Part shown: positions 10,898 through 21,110 of the stretch, one piece after another
How the letters are laid out: every line of letters starts with the position of its first letter
How positions within the stretch are numbered: the stretch's first letter is position 1
NCBI GenBank assembly: GCA_028571685.1
Contig: CM053142.1
Location: 129,510,796 to 129,574,795, forward strand
Source: Heterohyrax brucei
Lineage: Eukaryota; Chordata; Mammalia; Hyracoidea; Procaviidae
DNA: 64,000 nucleotides
Direction: 5' to 3'
Translations under genes and position numbers: made by a program
The notes under the pieces: model-generated
Database searches by the model: none
Seen by the model: only the letters and a program-made list of their open reading frames with translations
Told to the model about the DNA's origin: nothing

Positions 10898-11840
10898 ATG
10901 TTCCTAAGACAGCAAACTATATCAAACCATATTTTTTTAAAAAAAGACAGGATGGTTCCAGTAGGTGTTCAAAATAAAATACTAGATGTCTTTCCAGCAG
11001 AAGAAAAGGCACCAGAATTAACTGACAGGGAATTCCAATCTCTAATATTCAGAGCTATCCAAGAGTTAAAGCAAAATGAAGAAAAAAATACACAAATTCA
11101 TGGAAAAGGCAGGCAAATACATGGAATAATTCATGAAAACAGTACAGGGACAAATTGCCAAGTTAAATTCACAACTGGAAATCTTACAAAAACAACAATT
11201 AGAAATCCAAAAGATAAACAACAAGATTTCAGAAATGCACAGTGTCACAGAAGGACTGAGGAGCAGATCTGACATGGTGGAAGACAGGAATAGTGAAACT
11301 GAGGACAAGCACTCAGATACAACTTTGAGGAAAAAATCAGAAAAAGATGAAGAAAAATGAAGAAACTCTAAGAATGATATGTGATATAATCTGAAGCAAA
11401 AATTTGCAAGCGATCAGAGTTCCAGTAAGGGGAAAAAAATGGAAAATATAGAGAGCATCATTAAACAACTGCTGACAGAAAACTTTCCTGATACCTTGAA
11501 AAATGAAAAGCTGACCATCCAAGAAACTTAACAAACCCATATAAGAGATAGACCCTAGAAGAAAATCACCAAGGCATATCATAATCACATTTGCTAAAAC
11601 CAGACACAAAGAAAAAATTCTGACAGCAGCTCAACAAAAACAAAAGTGATACACAGAGGAGAAAGAATAGACTAACTTCTGATTATTTGACAGAAGCCAT
11701 GCAGGTGAAAAGGCAATGGAATGATATATAAAAACCTTGAAAGAAAAAAAATTGCCAACCAGGAGCAATATATCCTGTAAAACTATCCTTCAAATATGAT
11801 GATGAAGTTAGGACAATTCCAGATAAACATAAATTAAAGG
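10898..11840 (+). pseudogene. L1 family-B ORF1 remnant (RNA-binding chaperone)
   Basis: ORF1 proteins coat L1 RNA. The 124-codon piece at 10,898-11,272 begins with a basic N-terminus and a DREFQ-type segment, followed by a coiled-coil rich in E, K and Q that continues in another frame to 11,360. The conserved C-terminal part lies in yet another frame up to about 11,840 (GNIYPVKLSFKY-like). At least two frameshifts and several stops make it inactive. Confidence 0.75.
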
Positions 11841-12348
11841 AATACGTAAAAACAAAACCAAACTACTTACAATTATTAAAGTGAGTCATTTTTTTAAGAG
11901 AACAAACAATAGCATTGAATGTAGAACACAATATTGTACCAACCAGCTACCAGATAAACTTGCAGATAAACTCTGAAGAACTATCCAAAACTAAAAGAAT
12001 TGCAGCAGGTAACTAGAGAGATTAATCTGTAAATGACAACAACATCAGAATGATGAAAGAGGGAATAAAAGGTATAGGTCTAGACCTGTCTAATGGAGTA
12101 GAAGCCAAAGTGATACCAAGTAATAATAGATTAGTTCAAACCTAGGAAGACAAGGATAAATTTCAAGGTAACCACGAAGAAAGTTAACAAATCTACTAAT
12201 CAAAATAAAGAAGAAAAACATATGGTCTACAAAATGAAATCTACAAAAACAAAAGAAATGACAAAGTAATTCACAAACCAAAGGAATTCAGTACAGGAGA
12301 GTAAAAAGAATAGAGAAAATGTCAGCATCCCAAAAAAAGCAATACAAA

Positions 12349-12590
12349 ATGACAACATAATCACACCTTTCAGTAATTACTGTGAATGTAAATGGCATAA
12401 ACGTACCCACACAGAGACATGGAGTGACAGAATGGATTAAAAAAAATTCATCAATACGTTGTTTACGAGAAACAAACACACCTGGTACTGGTACATTGAC
12501 CAACGGAACAGAATAAAGAACCCAGATGTAAATATATCCACCTATGGTCACTCGGTATGTGACAAGATTTCGAAGTCCATCCAACTAGAA
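12349..12590 (+). pseudogene. L1 ORF2 endonuclease N-terminus, remnant
   Basis: The start region carries the TVNVNGI motif of the AP-like endonuclease followed by an H-GVTEWIKK segment. There is an early stop 3 codons after the ATG at 12,349. The rest of ORF2 is missing, with 3'UTR-like sequence beginning near 12,600. Confidence 0.75.
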
Positions 12591-13009
12591 AGGACCATCT
12601 TTTTTAATACATAGATGGGACTGGCAAAACTGAATGTCATCTCATAACATGGAGGAAACTGGAGGACATTGTGCTGAATGAAGTAGCTCAATCACATAGG
12701 ACAGATGTTATATGAGATGTAGAAACTCATGAAAGGTTTACACATAAAAAGAAAAGGTCTTAGATGGCCACCACAGAGATGAGGGATCAGGGTGGAAAAA
12801 CACTTTGATGAAGGGAATGACAATAAAAACTACTGAGGAAGCCAGGGCAACTTGTCCAATGCAAAGTTGTGGAAGTTCTGAAGACACATCCAAACTCCAA
12901 AGGGACCAAGCTGCTGGCCTGAGAGCCACAGGGAATATCTAATTCAACTGGTATAGTTTATAAAGAAACTGTTCTACATTCAAATTTGGTGAGTAGTGTC
13001 TGAAGTCTT

Positions 13010-13133
13010 CTCTGCTAACCAAAAGGTTGGCAGTTCAAATCCACCAGGCAATCCTTGGAAACTCTAGGGGGCAGTTATTGTCTGACCTCTAGAGGCTTTA
13101 TGAGTTGGACCTGACTTGATGGCAATGGGTGCA
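13010..13133 (+). repeat. AfroSINE, 5'-truncated, with 11-bp TSD
   Basis: It starts in the B-box side of the head (CTCTGCTAACCAAAAGGTTGG) and ends at GATGGCAATGGGTGCA. TCTGAAGTCTT flanks it at 12,999-13,009 and 13,134-13,144. The interrupted host is the L1 3'UTR. Confidence 0.88.
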
Positions 13134-13897
13134 TCTGAAGTCTTAAAAGCTGTGAGTGGCTATCTAGGATACTCCACTGGTCTTACTCCTTTGGAAACTA
13201 GTAAGAATGAAGAAAACTGAAGATATAAGGGAAAGATTAGTCCAAAGGATGAATAAATCACATCTACAATGGCTTCCAGCAGACTGAATCCCACTATAAC
13301 TAGATGGTGCCCAGCTACCCCCAACAACAGCTCTGACAGAAATCAAAACAGAGTCCCAGTCAGAGCCAGAGAAAGATGTAGAACAAAATTTTAACCCATA
13401 AAGGCCAGACTTGCTGGCCTGACAGAGACTAGAGAAACCGTGACAGTATGATCCTTTAGAACACTCTTTCTGCTCAATAATAAAGTCACACCTGTGGTTC
13501 ATCTTTCAATTAAAGATTGGACAGACCCATGAAACAAAACGAGACTAAAGGGGAATGCCAGCCCAGGGGCAAGAACTAGAAGCCAGAAGCAGAAAGCAAA
13601 GATGGTAATAGGGAATCCAAGGTTGAAAAGGAAGAATGTTGTAGGGTTGTTAACCAATGTCATAAAAGAATGTTTGTGCTGTTTAGTGAGAAACTAGTTT
13701 GTTCTGTAAACCTGCATCTAAAGCACAATAAAAAAGTAAATTTGAAAAGATCTCTACATTTGAGGTTAAGATCTTCCTCCTCCTCTGGAGTCAAAAGCAG
13801 ACAAAGTAAGCCCTGTCACCAAATGTTTTCTGATTCAAAATGATTCATTAAGTGACAGCAGTACATGTAGTTCATTATGGAAACAAAAGAAATAAGT

Positions 13898-14058
13898 AAA
13901 AACCAAACCTGTTGCTGTTGAGTCAATTCTGATTCATAATGATCCTATCAGACAGGGTAGATCTGCCCCACAAGGTTTCCAACGAGCAGCTGGTGGATTT
14001 GAAATGCTGACCTTTTGGTCAGCAGCTGAGCACTTAACCACTGCACCATCATGACTCC
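13898..14058 (-). repeat. AfroSINE, cluster member 1
   Basis: Tail AAAAACCAAACC, head CACTGCACCATCATGACTCC. First of four same-strand copies within 610 bases. Confidence 0.88.
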
Positions 14059-14080
14059 AGATAATTATGAACCCCCCATG

Positions 14081-14233
14081 ACTAAATCCATTGCTGTTGA
14101 GTAGGCTCTGACACAGCAATCCTATAGGACAGAGAACTACTCCACAGAGTTCCCAAGGAATGCCTGGTGGATTCAAACTCTTCACCTTTGGTTAGCAGTC
14201 ATAGCACTTAAGCACTATGCCACCCAGGTTCCC
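14081..14233 (-). repeat. AfroSINE, cluster member 2
   Basis: Tail region begins at ATGACTAAATCCATTGC; head ends at CCACCCAGGTTCCC. A short deletion lies in the tail box. Confidence 0.87.
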
Positions 14234-14290
14234 AGATAATTACAAAGTTACTGTTAATCATTGGCCTTTGTCAATGTCAAGATGATAAGT

Positions 14291-14345
14291 CAAAACAAAA
14301 CAAAACTATTGTCATCAAGTTGGTTCTGACTCATAGCAACCCTAT
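14291..14345 (-). repeat. AfroSINE tail fragment, cluster member 3
   Basis: Only the tail is present (AAAACAAAACAAAAC to AGCAACCCTATA). It is cut off where member 4 starts, as expected if member 4 inserted into it or into its A-rich tail. Confidence 0.8.
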
Positions 14346-14508
14346 ACCAAAAACCAAACCATATCCATTGCCGTCAAGTCAATGCTGACTAATAGAGACC
14401 CCATAGGACAGGGTAAAACTGCTCCATAGAGTTTCCAGAGAATGCCTGGTGGATTCAAAACACCAAATTTTGGTTAGCAGCAATAACACTTAACCACCTC
14501 ATCACCTT
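14346..14508 (-). repeat. AfroSINE, cluster member 4
   Basis: Tail CCAAAAACCAAACC, head ACCACCTCATCACC. The B-box region is degraded. Confidence 0.86.
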
Positions 14509-15883
14509 TCAATGCAGTGCAAATATATCTGCTAGAACAAGAGCTAAGGTGTACATATCACTTACATTATTTTGTTTTTTTAACTTCTATTATAATGAAG
14601 CAGTTATAAAAGTCCAAAGCTAGCTCATCAATTCATCTATTATCTGATCAAAGATATGCTAAGTGACATTGTGGATCTCAGTTATTTCTGTCTTCTAACT
14701 GTTCCTGGCACAGCCCCAGAGTACAAAAAACAAAATGCCCAGATTCTCCTTGTGCAGTGTTGCAGGGCTGCAGCAGCCTCTGACAAGGATTCTAGGGGTG
14801 GTGTCCGCAGTCCACAGAATGGAAAGTTCAGCTCTTTTGGACCTGATATTGGTGTAGTGGGAAGAAATGGAAATGACATTTTACTCCAGACCAGTGTTTT
14901 AAATGTTTTTAACTGTGTGCCCCAACAGAGAAAAATAATTGAGCTCATTTTCCCCAATAGAGATTTATTTGTTTACAAATTGTGTGCATATATTATTATA
15001 CTAACAAGGTATGCACATAATAAAACATACGCAAAAATAGAAAACTTTAAAAATAATAAATGAATATTTACGACAGTTCTCACATTTTCTTCCCAAACCC
15101 CAATAGACTGTCTCGAGCAACCTCTGGAGTGGATAACCTCTACTTGGTGCACTGCTAGTCAAGGCCTGACAAGTACACACTGGCCTGGCTTTTGTTTTAA
15201 ATACACAAGTCCCCTGATTGTAATCTTAATGTATTAATTTTTCAGAAACAAGACCAAAGAATATTTGAAAAAACCTTTTAGAAATGTTGATGGAGGGCAG
15301 TGCAGGATATTAACTGCCTAGGAAGACAGGAAATTCATTCTGAGATAATAGAAAGGCATGTCATAGAAAATGAGCCTGGTCTTGGGAGACCAGCTCGTGT
15401 AAAAAGGGGCACTTTTAAGAACAGCACTGAATGGTGTTTCTGAATGCTCTCTAGAATAGCCCTCGGAAGAATTTGTTTTAAATTTCCTATGGAGAAGCTT
15501 CTAAAGATCAAAAAGTAAGGCTACTTGTTGCAGCCTGAGATAGTTGTCTTCATCATTTAAAGTCATTTCAAGTTTTTTTAAAAAAAAAAAAAAAAAACAC
15601 TGAAAAACACTTCCTTAACTTGCAAGCCAAAATCTCAACAGGTTGGGAAAGCTCTGAAACAATGAAGTTCTAGCAATAAAATCATGAACGACTTTGAAAT
15701 AGGAGAATTTCTTTTGAAACATCACCTTGGTGCATTCTCCTCCCTCAGTAATTTATCTATGCCTCCTGTAGTCCCCGTGCCTGGATAAGGCAGCCACGGC
15801 AAGGGGCACCTATTTGGGGAAATGAGGCAGCTAGAGCTTTGAAAGAAGTTATTACTTAGCTTTGTGTTTCAAACTTGACTTTT
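14509..15883. other. No gene recognised
   Basis: The 135-codon ORF at 14,656-15,063 has no motif I know and no splice context. An A-run of about 19 follows a T-run at 15,575-15,597. Nothing else is recognised. Confidence 0.4.
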
Positions 15884-15894
15884 GAAAATTCACA

Positions 15895-16920
15895 GGGGCA
15901 GAGTCAAGATGGCAGACTAAACACATGTCTCCCTGAATCCCTCTGGAAACCAAGACCTGAACTGATAATTAAAGGGATGCTTCTGGATACCTATTGAGCC
16001 CTAGGACACGGCATAGGGACGTCAATTTGGAATGTGTACCACTGAACAGGAATCTTCTCTTTTGCCATCCTCCCCGCTTCCCTTGTTGCGTGCCTGCTCT
16101 CATGGAACAAAGGTAACTTGCCATTTTAACTTTCTTTTCTCTGTCTTAGCCGGCAGGCAGGGCCGAGGCTTGACTATTACCTAAGCTCAGACACGTTACT
16201 GGTGGGATCAGCAGGTGGAATCGCCATATTTTGAGAGCTTGGCTTTGGTCTCTGTGCACCTCGGCACCTGTGGCTTCTCTCTCTGAGCCTCCACTGTTGA
16301 GTGGCCTGTTCCAATGCAGGAGGGGGGGCTTGTGTGGGAAGCCATTTATTTGGCTGGGAGATGGATATACCCATAAAAAGGCCTCAGCTTTACCTAACTC
16401 CCAGGCTGGGAGGCAGTTCCTGGCTGGAGGACAGCACTTTTCTGGGAGAAAAGCAGTATCTTGCACAATGTGGCCTAGGGGGGCCTGGCAGCAGACGACA
16501 GCAGGGCAGTAGCCTTCCCATATTTTGAACTAGTTTACAGTATATGGGGTTGCATGTAGAAGTGTTTCCTTTGCCAGCTGGGAAGACAGACTTGCACACC
16601 TGAAAGCCTGACTATCTTTGGAAGCTGTCAGATACCTTTTACCTTTCATTACAAGACTGCCTAGAGAAATAACTGCAGTGCATCCTGACAGCATCTCTTT
16701 CAGCCTTTATTGACTAACATTATAAGGTCAGCCCGTGACTCCCTAGTGATTTCACAGGTAGGGCCATGTCTTTGTCAATAAGGAAGTGGAGCCTGCTGCC
16801 CCAGAGATTCCACTGAGCCCAGTCACTGGAGTATGTAGAGATGTCTAGTGATCACTTTCCTTTTCAGACTGAGCTTTAGATTCCATTAAGTTAACACTGG
16901 AGAAAAAAAACAACTTCCAG
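15895..16920 (+). promoter_or_regulatory. L1 family-A 5'UTR internal promoter
   Basis: It is about 1 kb and not made of tandem units, in contrast to family B. The CAAGATGGC at 15,905-15,913 is the YY1-site position known from other mammalian L1s, where it sets the start of transcription. It ends at the ORF1 start. Confidence 0.65.
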
Positions 16921-17875
16921 ATGCCGAAAAAGTGACAAACTTTGGGTAAAAAATGTAAAGAAGAACTCACCTATGGGTTCAGAAGGCCCCCAAGAGAAAG
17001 CACTCAAGAACTTCCCAGATGAAGAAGCCTTTCTGAAACTATCGGAGGGTGAGTACAAAAGGATTATATATAGTGCCATCCTAGACCTTACACAAAATGC
17101 AGCAGAGCAAAATGAAAAATTAAGCAAGCTGTTCAATCTGATGAAACATCAGTACTCTGAAATCCAACAGATCAAGAAGAAAATCAAAGAGATAGAAATT
17201 TCAATTCAAAGCCAACTAAACAGAATTGAACAAATGGAAAATAGACTTTCTCATTTGGAAGACAGAGGTACTGACTCCAGAATCTATGAGGAGAAATCAG
17301 AAAAAGGAAACAAGAAAAATGAAGAAGCATGCAGGACTCTATTAAGAGGAACAATCTATGATTAACTGGAGTTCCTAAACAGGGTGGGACACTCAAGAGC
17401 ACAGAGAGTATTGTTGTTGAGCTGCTGACAGAAAACTTCCCTAAAATTATGAAAGCAGAGAATATAGACATCCAAGATGCATACTGAATACCACTCAATA
17501 TAAATCTCAAAAGAAAGACTCCAAGACATATTATAATCAAGCTTAACAAAATGAAACAGAAACAGAAACTTTTAAAGGCAGCAAGACTCAAAGCAAAGTT
17601 AACATTCAGAGGGAAACCCTGTAAGCTTTCATCTGACTTCTCAGAAGAAATAATGCTGGCACAGAGACAACGGGATGACACATTCAAAGCCTTGAAGAGA
17701 AAAACTTCCAACCAAGGATTATATATCCAGCAAAACTATCTTTTAAGTATGAAAATGAAATGAAGGCATTCACAGATAAACAGAAACTCAAAGACTTTGT
17801 AAAAACCAAATCAAAGCTACAAGAAATACTGAAAGAAAACAAAGCCATTAACTCTATATTTTATGAGGAAACATA
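16921..17875 (+). pseudogene. L1 family-A ORF1, inactivated
   Basis: ORF1 encodes the trimeric RNA-binding protein of L1. The ATG at 16,921 opens with MPKK and reaches a stop at codon 5. The reading frame resumes at 16,973 with a segment around FPDEEAFLKLSEGEYK, then a coiled-coil with EIQQIKKKIKEIE up to about 17,365. A stop at 17,364 and a shift lead to the C-terminal domain (RKTPRHIIIKLNK onwards) in a different frame to about 17,875. The matching frame in copy 2 (47,429-48,380) confirms the exon order. Confidence 0.85.
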
Positions 17876-19378
17876 GGATACATTATCCAGAAACCTACCC
17901 AGTTAGGGAAGGCTCCAAACTCAATCAAAGCTGTAATATTGAAAGAAGTGATCCAGTGATCATATCATGAAAACTATGATGTCATCATATTAAAAAGAGG
18001 GATGTACTATAGTCGCTATAGTCCTTCAAGATGGAGATGAAGCTAATAAGACTTCCAGTAGTTAAAATTGGGTTTAAACATAAATTATTAAAGGGGCTCA
18101 CAAAGGTAACCACAAAGCACAATAAAGATGCAACATATCAAATCAAGAAATGTAATACTGGAGTCTCAACAACCACAAAACCAACACTGAAAAAGATGAA
18201 AAATCAACTCATAAAGAAGAATGTAACAACAACAGAGAAAATATCAACACAAAAATAAACACATCACAATGACAGCACTAAACACATATCTATCAATAAT
18301 TGCATTGAATGTGAATGGACTGAAGACTCCAGTAAAGAGACAAGGAGTGACATCTTGGATCAAAAGAAATGAACTGTCCATATGTTACTTACAAGAAACT
18401 CACCTGAGACTTAAAGATATGAACAAACTGAAAATTAAAGGGTGGAAGAATATATATCAAGCTAACAATATACAAAGATAAGCAGGTATGACAATATTAA
18501 TCTCTGATAAAATAGATTGTAATGTAAAATCCAACACTGAGGACAGAGAGGGACACTATTGCTGAAAGGTTCAATACACAAGCAGGACTTAACAATATAA
18601 ATATTTGGGCATCCAATACTAGAGCATCTAGATACATCTAAGAAACACTGACTACATTCAAAAATGAAATAGATCACTCCACAATAATAGCGGGAGACTT
18701 CAACACTCCACTCTCAACACTGGACAGATCAACTAGACCAAAGCTTAATACAGACACAAAAGATCTTATTGCCACAATTAACCAACTAGACCTCATTGAC
18801 ATATACAGAACTTTCTACCCATCGTCAGATAACTACACCTTTTTCTCCAGTGCACATGGAACATTTTCCAGAATAGACCATGTGTTAGGACATAAAGCAA
18901 ATCTCAACAAAATCCATAACACTGAATTATTGCAAAGCATCTTCTCAGACCATAAAGCCATAAAAGTTGAAATCAACAACAGAAAAAACTTAGATAAAAA
19001 TTGGAACTCATGGAAAATGAACAACATTTTGTTCAAAAAGCCATGGGTTATGGAAGAAATCAAGGATGAAATAAAGTAATTTATGGATTCCAAAGAGAAT
19101 GAAAACACTTCCTACCAGAACCTGTGGAATACAGCCAAAGCAGTGCTCAGGGGTCAGTTTATCTCTATAAATGCACACATCCAGAAGGAAGAAAGAGCCC
19201 AAACCAAAGAACTAACCCTACAGCTTGAACAAGTAGAGAGAGAAAAACAGAGGTACACCACAAGCACCAAAAGAAAACACATCATAAAGATTAGAGCAGA
19301 ACTAAATGAATTAGAGAATAGAAGCACAATTGAAAAGACCAAAAGCTGGTTTTTTGAAAAGATCAACAAAATTGCCAA

Positions 19379-21110
19379 ACCACTCTCTGCACCCCACATT
19401 GGTGAGTGGCATCTGGGGTCTTAAAAGCTGCCAAGTTGCCACCTGAGGACACAGCAAATGGTCCCAACTCAGTAGGAACGGATGCTCACTGAGGACCAAT
19501 ATGACATGAGGTAAAGACAACCCAGAAGATAGAGAGACCCACATGAGTGGGTGCCTACATTGACTTGGGACCGGAAGATCCAGATGGTGCCTGGCCACCA
19601 CCAGTGATAGCCACAATGGAGCTTACTAAGTTGAGTCTCACTGGCAACACAAGAATAAAAAGGGGTGTATCCTGAGATCTCCACTAAAAGACCTCAGTTG
19701 ATGGTCCAGCGGTTTTGGGGTTCCCCTGAGAGCATGGCCCCTGGCCCTGATGCTGCCCTTGCCCATAAATCACTCTTCAGACACGAACGGATTGGACTTG
19801 GTGAAGCAGAGTGACCATATATTGGATGCACTTTATGGTTCTATACATCTACAGGATATCATCCTGCTGACCTCAGGCTGGAGGAAGGAGAGTAGGTAGA
19901 GAGGAGGGGAAAGGAGACTGTTGGGAGGATGAGACATGTATGAAGAAGAGAGGAATAGTGTGCTGTCACCAGACAGGGAGAGCAGTGGAAGCTGCATATA
20001 GGTGGGCATGTAAATTCATACGGTGTTTTAGTCAGCTAGGGCTGCTCTAACAGAAATACTAGAGTGGATGGCTTTAACAAAGGAAGGTTTATTCTTACAC
20101 AGTCCGGTAGGTTGCAAGTCCATATTCAGGGTGTCCGCTCCAGGGAAAGGCTTTCCCATTGTCGGCTCTGGAGGAAAGTCTGGTATTGCATCAGCCTTTG
20201 TTCAGGGAGCATCTTGGTGCAGGAACCTCAGGTCTGAAGGACTCGCTCTTCTCCTGGTGCAGATTTCTTGATGGTGTGAGGTTCCCAATTCTCTTCATTT
20301 CTCTTTCCTTTTATGTCTTGCAGGCTGAAAAGCTTAAGGGTGGGACAAGCCATACTCCAGGGAAACTCCCCCTACAGCAGAGCAGGGAAGTAATCCTACG
20401 CAGTAATTTACAGCCCCTTTAACATACAGTTTAGCAAAACCACAAAATGGAGGACAGTCACAAGATACTGGGAATCATGTCGCAGCCACATGGCTACATA
20501 TATTTTTGGGGGGACACAATTCAACCCATGACATCCCACCCTTTGACAACCCAAAAATCACATCACAGAAACATTTAACACATTCATCTCACCATAGCAA
20601 AATCATGTCCATCCATACAACAGAAGTCTTAAATCAGTTCCAAGTCCAAAATACAAAAATTCTTCTACATCTGTGAAGCCTAGAAGGCAAGCTATCTGCT
20701 TCTAAAGCTACAATGGCAGAATAGGCACGAGTTAGACATTCCATTACAAATGGGAGAAATTGCAGGGAAAGAAGGCATTAACAGGCAGCAGGCAAGCCAA
20801 CAGAACACATTACATTAGCCCTGAAAGCTTTGGAAATACTCTTACATTTCCTGAGACATTCTACACAACAGCACTGCTCTCCAGATTCTAGGTATTGGCC
20901 ACACTCTGGATTTTGAGTGGAGACCTCCAGCCCTGTGCTACAACTCTGCCTTCAAGGCCCACTTGGACAGAAACTCTGCCCCATCGGCTTTAGGAGCACC
21001 CTAAGCCCAACTGAGTGGCAATTCCACTGTTACGAACACAGGACACCATGGTACGGGAATGTACATTTTCACTCAGTCATATTAAATAAAAATAAATAAA
21101 TAAATAAAAA
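19379..21110 (+). mobile_element. 5'-truncated L1 (3'UTR only) inside L1 ORF2
   Basis: It starts in the L1 3'UTR (CTCTGCACCCCACATTGG), equivalent to position 24,090 of the host L1, and ends in an A-rich tail of (AAAT)n at 21,080-21,110. ACAAAATTGCCAA flanks it at 19,366-19,378 and 21,111-21,123, which marks an ordinary target-primed insertion. The host ORF2 frame resumes at the second TSD copy. It is itself split by a MaLR at 20,024-21,051. Confidence 0.92.
20024..21051 (-). mobile_element. MaLR retrotransposon: one LTR plus part of the internal region
   Basis: On the minus strand the LTR starts TGTCATGGGTTGAATTG and ends in GACTAAAACA (20,024-20,533). It is about 98% the same length as the solo LTR at 46,104. 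The adjoining 20,534-21,051 is MaLR internal sequence, non-coding as far as I can see. TACGG flanks the whole at 20,019-20,023 and 21,052-21,056, though the right end does not finish in the usual CA. Only one LTR is present. Confidence 0.8.

Larger units (their letters stand above)
8996..13745 (+). mobile_element. L1 family B, copy 1, with most of ORF2 deleted
   Basis: Order seen: 5'UTR (8,996-10,890), ORF1 remnant (10,898-about 11,840), inter-ORF region, first part of ORF2 (12,349-about 12,590), then a direct jump to an L1 3'UTR that ends near AAAGCACAATAAAAAAG at 13,740. About 3 kb of ORF2 is absent. The 5'UTR matches the copy starting at 40,255, for example the shared phrases around 'atcctggaacc(c)aaagt' and 'tcaaatgaagac'. 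No clear TSD. Confidence 0.75.

Noticed and set aside
14656-15063. 135-codon ORF as a possible gene
   Set aside because: No known motif, unusual composition, no supporting splice or polyA signals, and the opposite strand is open over the same part.
15575-15600. A-run as the tail of a processed pseudogene
   Set aside because: It follows a T-run directly, upstream sequence resembles no gene, and no TSD could be found.
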